From Patescibacteria group bacterium (lineage in GTDB: Bacteria > Patescibacteriota > Patescibacteriia > Patescibacteriales > UBA12465): a stretch of 9,467 bases of DNA. The translations under genes and the position numbers were made by a program. The notes beneath the pieces were generated by a model that saw nothing but the letters and a program-made list of their open reading frames with translations, had not been told where the DNA came from and made no database searches. Where the stretch lies: positions 1 to 9,467 of the forward strand of contig JAIPIE010000031.1 in the NCBI GenBank assembly GCA_021734825.1, read 5' to 3'. Shown here in pieces: positions 6,727 to 9,467 of this stretch. The stretch's first letter is position 1. Each line of letters starts with the position of its first letter.

Positions 6727-6831
6727 TGTCTCTAAGATTAAGTTTCACAGACTGGTTGAAGAATACAACCTTGATAGGCTGTACGTGTAAGTCCAGCAAT
6801 GGATTGAGCGGAGCAGTACTAATAAGTCGTT

Positions 6832-6854
6832 AGATTTTCCCACACTTTTGTTTT
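6832..6854 (+). other. pre-23S bracketing (processing) stem, 3' strand
   Basis: This is the 23-base perfect complement of 3119-3141. It starts at the 3' end of the 23S gene and runs about 12 bases past the estimated mature end into the 23S-5S spacer. Confidence 0.85.
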
Positions 6855-6922
6855 TCAATACTTCGACATGGCTGCATATTAATTTATTAACATGTGGCTG
6901 CGCGAATTTGCATCGAAAAAAC

Positions 6923-6948
6923 GTTTCTACTCTTTAGAGTTCTGAAAC
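6923..6948 (+). other. hairpin in the 23S-5S spacer
   Basis: GTTTC (6923-6927) pairs with GAAAC (6944-6948), and ACTC (6929-6932) with GAGT (6937-6940) around a TTTA loop. No T run follows, so it is more likely a processing structure than a terminator. The rest of the spacer (6855-6960) contains no tRNA that I can see. Confidence 0.4.
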
Positions 6949-6969
6949 ACAAATAAAAAGACACCATCG

Positions 6970-7084
6970 TTCTGGTGGTAAAGCAAGAGGGCCACACCTG
7001 ATCCCATCCCGAACTCAGAAGTTAAGCCTCTTAGCGCTGATGATACTTGGGCCTGAGCCCTGGGAAAGTAGGTCACCGCCGGAA
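6970..7084 (+). rRNA. rrf: 5S ribosomal RNA
   Basis: The segment contains the conserved 5S blocks CACACCTGATCCCATCCCGAAC, here broken by position as 6992-7013, then AGAAGTTAAGC (7018-7028) and AAAGTAGGTC (7066-7074). Helix I is formed by 6969-6979 with 7075-7085. The gene is about 115 nt, and the mature ends are estimated. It lies about 130 bases after 23S. The helix extends outward: the AAAAAGACACCAT segment ending at 6967 pairs with ATGGTG followed by a T run at 7087-7099. The precursor is therefore enclosed in a long stem that could also end transcription. Confidence 0.95.
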
Positions 7085-7105
7085 CAATGGTGTTTTTTTA
7101 TTGGC

Positions 7106-7129
7106 AAAATCGGCTTAGGCCGATTTTTT
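7106..7129 (+). terminator. intrinsic terminator of the 23S-5S unit
   Basis: AAAATCGGC (7106-7114) pairs perfectly with GCCGATTTT (7119-7127) around a TTAG loop. A run of six T (7124-7129) ends the structure. It lies about 20 bases after the 5S gene and its T run. Confidence 0.88.
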
Positions 7130-7144
7130 GTTTTGGCAATATAA

Positions 7145-7153
7145 TGCTAAAAT
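7145..7153 (+). promoter_or_regulatory. possible extended -10 promoter for the phosphohexomutase gene
   Basis: TGCTAAAAT has the TGn extension followed by a -10-like TAAAAT. It is the first promoter-like element after the 5S terminator and lies upstream of repeat copy B and the gene at 7278. No convincing -35 box is present at the right distance. The region is AT-rich, so chance matches are likely. Confidence 0.3.
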
Positions 7154-7164
7154 TAATTTACAGT

Positions 7165-7273
7165 AAATATTTAATCATTCAAGATTTAAAATTCAATATT
7201 CAAAGATTATTAGCTTAGATAAATTTAACGATTAAATAATTATTGAATTTTGAATCTTGAATTTTAAATTAAT
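7165..7273 (+). repeat. ~110-bp AT-rich palindromic repeat, copy B
   Basis: This copy aligns with the reverse complement of 2831-2940 at about 90% identity by eye. Within it, 7177-7198 and 7241-7262 form a 22-bp inverted repeat. Its single mismatch (T7187 with G7252) becomes a G-U pair in RNA, so a transcript would fold into a continuous 22-bp stem with a 42-nt loop. It ends 4 bases before the ATG at 7278, so it would form the 5' untranslated region of that gene. Confidence 0.8.
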
Positions 7274-7277
7274 ATAT

Positions 7278-8681
7278 ATGTCTTTAATTAAATCAATTTC
7301 GGGTATTCGCGGGACTATTGGCGGTGGTGTTGAAGATAATCTCACTCCGCCAAATTTAGTCGCCTTTGTATCTGCTTATGCTGCTCAGGTAAAAGAAAAA
7401 TTTGCTGAAATCAAAAAACCTAGTGTTGTTTTGGGACGAGATGGTCGCATTAGCGGTACCCTTGTCTATGAACTTGTTTCTTCCACTTTAAGAATGTGTG
7501 GTGTAAATGTAATTGAACTCGGTTTAGCCACTACACCGACGGTAGAAATGATAGTGATAGAAGAAAAAGCGCAAGGAGGTATAATTTTAAGTGCATCTCA
7601 CAATCCACGGCAGTGGAATGCATTAAAATTATTAAATGAGCAAGGAGAATTCTTAAGCGCCGAAGATGGCTTACAGATTTTAAGTAGAGCCAAAGAAAAT
7701 AATTTTGAATATGCCAGTGTTGATGAACTGGGAACACAAATAAAGATTGGAGATGCCTTGGAACGGCATATAGAGGCTATCCTGGCTTTAAAATTGGTAA
7801 AAGCTGCAGATATTCATAAAGCAAATTTTAAAATCTTAGTGGACGGGATTAACTCAGTCGGCGCCTTAGCAATCCCAGCTTTATTAAAAGCCCTTGGTCT
7901 AGAAAATGTTGAAGTTATTAACGGAGAAATCAATGGGGAGTTTGCTCATAATCCCGAGCCTTTAGACGTTAATTTAGAAGAGATAAAAAAGAGAGTTAAA
8001 GATAGTGGAGCAGATTTAGGAATTGTAGTTGATCCTGATGTTGATCGCTTGGCCTTTATTAATGAAAAAGGAGAAATGTTTGGCGAAGAATATACCTTGG
8101 TGGCGGTCGCTGATTATGTTTTGAGAAATTATTGTGCTTGTTTCTATCAAAAAATTTCTGTATCTAATCTATCATCTTCACGCGCCCTAAAAGATATTAC
8201 TGAGCAAAAAGGTGGCTCATATTATCCGACGGCGGTTGGTGAAGTTAATGTGGTGGCAAAGATGAAAGAAACAGGAGCGGTGATTGGTGGCGAGGGTAAC
8301 GGTGGCATTATTTATCCGGAATTGCATCACGGTCGTGATGCTTTAGTGGGCACCGCTTTATTTTTGAGTTTTCTTGCTCAAGAAGGGATAAGTGTGTCGG
8401 AATTAAAAACAAGGTATCCGCAATATCAGATGATTAAAGATAAAATTGAGCTGGATAAAGATTTAGATTTAAAAGAATTACTTAATAAGGTAAAAAAACA
8501 TTATTCAGGAGAAAATATTACTGATATTGATGGTATAAAAATTGACTGGGAAGGCTCCTGGCTACATTTACGTGCTTCCAATACCGAGCCAATTATCCGC
8601 ATTTATGCGGAAGCAAAGACTATAGAGGGGGCAGAAGAAAGAGTGAGAGAGATAAAGGATTTCTTGGCTGATGTTAGATAA
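7278..8681 (+). CDS. glmM: phosphohexomutase, probably phosphoglucosamine mutase (GlmM-like)
   Basis: The 467-residue protein belongs to the alpha-D-phosphohexomutase family, whose members move a phosphate between C6 and C1 of a hexose. Counting from ATG 7278, it opens MSLIKSISGIRGTIGG. The catalytic loop SASHNP is at 105-110, with the phosphoserine at 107. The magnesium loop is DPDVDR (252-257), the sugar-binding loop GEGNGG (338-343), and the phosphate-binding loop RASNTEP (432-438). The DPDVDR, GEGNGG and LRASNTEP variants are those I associate with archaeal and Bacteroidetes-type GlmM. The likely reaction is glucosamine-6-phosphate to glucosamine-1-phosphate for UDP-GlcNAc and cell-wall synthesis. 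Phosphomannomutase or phosphoglucomutase activity cannot be excluded. The in-frame ATG at 7257 lies inside repeat copy B and would add MNFKLIY, so 7278 is preferred. The gene converges on the membrane-protein gene downstream. Confidence 0.88.
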   Translation: MSLIKSISGIRGTIGGGVEDNLTPPNLVAFVSAYAAQVKEKFAEIKKPSVVLGRDGRISGTLVYELVSSTLRMCGVNVIELGLATTPTVEMIVIEEKAQGGIILSASHNPRQWNALKLLNEQGEFLSAEDGLQILSRAKENNFEYASVDELGTQIKIGDALERHIEAILALKLVKAADIHKANFKILVDGINSVGALAIPALLKALGLENVEVINGEINGEFAHNPEPLDVNLEEIKKRVKDSGADLGIVVDPDVDRLAFINEKGEMFGEEYTLVAVADYVLRNYCACFYQKISVSNLSSSRALKDITEQKGGSYYPTAVGEVNVVAKMKETGAVIGGEGNGGIIYPELHHGRDALVGTALFLSFLAQEGISVSELKTRYPQYQMIKDKIELDKDLDLKELLNKVKKHYSGENITDIDGIKIDWEGSWLHLRASNTEPIIRIYAEAKTIEGAEERVREIKDFLADVR

Positions 8682-8736
8682 TTTGTAATAATTAGAATAA
8701 TAGAACATTAGTGTATTAACAAGTCTTCCTTAAAAT

Positions 8737-8778
8737 AAAAAAGACCGGATTTCTGAAGACAGAAAATCTGGTCTTTTT
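8737..8778. terminator. bidirectional intrinsic terminator between convergent genes
   Basis: AAAAAAGACCGGATTTCT (8737-8754) pairs with 8761-8778 (AG, then an A run, TCTGGTC and five T), with one bulged A and one G-U pair. It has a T run on each strand, so it can end both the phosphohexomutase transcript and the minus-strand membrane-protein transcript. Confidence 0.85.
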
Positions 8779-8779
8779 G

Positions 8780-9301
8780 CTAACCATGATTGCGCTTAAT
8801 GGCTTTGGTTAGACGGGCGTAGTGGCGACGCGCTCTCCATATTTTACCTATATTCACAATAAGGTGAGGAAGAATAACCCCCATCATTATTAGGAGTAAT
8901 GTGTATAAGAACGCGTTTATTTTCATTCCAATGCCTGCAAGCAAAAAGAATGATATTAAGGCATTTGGCACGAAAATTGTATTTCTCGTTTGTTTTAACA
9001 GCGCATGGCGTATGCCGTTGCTGATAATAAAGACAATAAGCGGGGCTAGGGCCAAGTAAGTGGCGACTTCAATATTTCCGTCTAATCTGACGGACAAGGG
9101 AAAAAAGCCAAAAATCATGCCAACAATTAACCCGTTTAGGGCTTCTTTGTTGTTAGCACTAATCTGATAGCGCCAGGATAAAGCACAAACTAATAGCAGG
9201 CTTATCACAACTTTTACCAGTCCAATTCCTAATAATAGGTTTGGCCCGATTAAAATGCCGGTTAGCGCTAAGGCGCGCCACCAAATAATTTTTTTTGTCA
9301 T
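8780..9301 (-). CDS. small integral membrane protein of unknown function
   Basis: I do not recognise this 173-residue protein. It is very hydrophobic, with five or six probable membrane helices at about residues 9-27, 29-44, 54-72, 77-95, 109-127 and 130-150. The N-terminus is short and basic (MTKKIIWWR). The C-terminal tail (153-173) is strongly basic, with KIWRARRHYARLTKAIKR. There is no signal-peptide cleavage site and no catalytic motif that I can name. The loop around 96-108 (GIRHALLKQTRNT) is also basic. A good promoter lies 28 bases upstream and the bidirectional terminator directly downstream, so it is a single-gene unit. Clean boundaries and an intact frame support a real gene. Its function could be transport, lipid-related or structural, and the sequence does not decide. 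Confidence 0.75.
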   Translation of the reverse strand: MTKKIIWWRALALTGILIGPNLLLGIGLVKVVISLLLVCALSWRYQISANNKEALNGLIVGMIFGFFPLSVRLDGNIEVATYLALAPLIVFIISNGIRHALLKQTRNTIFVPNALISFFLLAGIGMKINAFLYTLLLIMMGVILPHLIVNIGKIWRARRHYARLTKAIKRNHG

Positions 9302-9328
9302 GGTACGATGGTTTTAAGGATTCCTATT

Positions 9329-9357
9329 TTTATATAATATTAAAATAAATTTGTCAA
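9329..9357 (-). promoter_or_regulatory. promoter of the minus-strand membrane-protein gene
   Basis: Read on the minus strand, TTGACA (9357-9352) and TATAAA (9334-9329) are separated by 17 bp. The start would lie near 9322, about 20 bases before the ATG at 9301. A plus-strand TATAAT (9333-9338) overlaps it but lacks a good -35 box. Confidence 0.65.
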
Positions 9358-9377
9358 TAATTTTAGGTAATGTGCAC

Positions 9378-9427
9378 ACACATATGGCGGTTTTCCCACC
9401 AATATGCCAAAATACGGCCATATGTGT
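9378..9427. repeat. 11-bp perfect inverted repeat upstream of the divergent gene starts
   Basis: ACACATATGGC (9378-9388) is the exact inverted complement of GCCATATGTGT (9417-9427), with 28 bases between. GTTTT (9390-9394) and AAAAT (9409-9413) could add inner pairs. The adjacent TGTGCACA (9371-9378) is a perfect palindrome. The structure lies behind the membrane-gene promoter and at the start of a possible plus-strand gene, so it could be an operator. Confidence 0.55.
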
Positions 9428-9467
9428 ACTAAACTACCAAATAATCCTCTAGAAGAGAGATTAAGAT
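9404..9467 (+). CDS. possible start of a plus-strand gene cut by the window end
   Basis: An open frame runs to the window end from ATG 9404 (MPKYGHMCTKLPNNPLEERLR), with an alternative ATG at 9422. The composition (Pro, Asn, Glu, Arg, LEERLR) looks protein-like and different from the AT-rich spacer. Only 21 codons are visible and no ribosome-binding site is clear. The product is not recognisable. Confidence 0.3.
   Translation, partial: MPKYGHMCTKLPNNPLEERLR

Noticed and set aside
6855..6960. Spacer tRNA between 23S and 5S
   Set aside because: No tRNA arms or conserved TTCGA/T-loop with acceptor pairing could be found; only a small hairpin is present.
7257..7277. Upstream in-frame ATG for the phosphohexomutase
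   Set aside because: It lies inside repeat copy B, adds MNFKLIY with no family match, and the homology begins at MSLIKSISGIRG (7278).
7531..7737. 68-codon minus-strand frame inside the phosphohexomutase gene
   Set aside because: It is antisense to a well-supported gene and has biased, unrecognisable sequence.
9383..9451. Alternative plus-strand frame from the ATG near 9383
   Set aside because: It stops after about 22 codons and has no coding features.

Overview
The window looks like chromosomal DNA of a Candidate Phyla Radiation (Patescibacteria) bacterium, most likely of the Parcubacteria side. The pointers are AT-rich spacers, few recognisable Shine-Dalgarno sites, a 23S rRNA gene carrying a group I intron with a LAGLIDADG endonuclease, a 23S gene not linked to 16S, a shortened L1-stalk helix, and type IV pilus and archaeal/Bacteroidetes-style phosphohexomutase genes. 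All genes read in the standard bacterial code, with TAA or TAG stops and no internal TGA. The lineage is an inference; no search was possible.

Layout. Positions 1-687 hold the 3' end of rpmF (ribosomal protein L32), nusB 8 bases after it, and an intrinsic terminator. Positions 754-2583 hold rnc (RNase III) and a pilT-type ATPase gene, separated by an AT-rich palindromic repeat. Positions 2584-3132 have no protein gene. They hold a near-consensus promoter, a promoter-proximal terminator about 110 nt downstream, one copy of a ~110-bp AT-rich repeat, a boxA-like sequence and a row of hairpins. The 23S rRNA gene follows (about 3133-6842), split by a 698-nt group I intron (5855-6552) that encodes an I-CreI-like homing endonuclease. 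Then come the 5S rRNA gene (about 6970-7084), a terminator, and a second copy of the ~110-bp repeat in inverted orientation. The phosphohexomutase gene (7278-8681) converges on a small membrane-protein gene (8780-9301, minus strand) over a bidirectional terminator. The last 166 bases contain the promoter of the membrane gene, an 11-bp inverted repeat and possibly the start of a further gene.

How the parts fit. L32 is a component of the large subunit, NusB binds boxA in rRNA leaders, and RNase III cuts the long stem that brackets pre-23S. These genes sit directly upstream of the 23S-5S unit. That unit carries a boxA-like sequence and a perfect 23-bp bracketing stem, so this is a compact large-subunit RNA and maturation locus. 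The intron lies in the peptidyl-transferase region between E. coli positions U2593 and C2594. A full group I core can be assigned by eye, including an internal guide sequence that pairs with both exons. The most interesting points are the intron at the I-CreI (Chlamydomonas chloroplast) site, the endonuclease ORF overlapping the ribozyme core, the shortened L1 stalk, the possible attenuator/boxA leader, and the inverted repeats flanking the rRNA locus.
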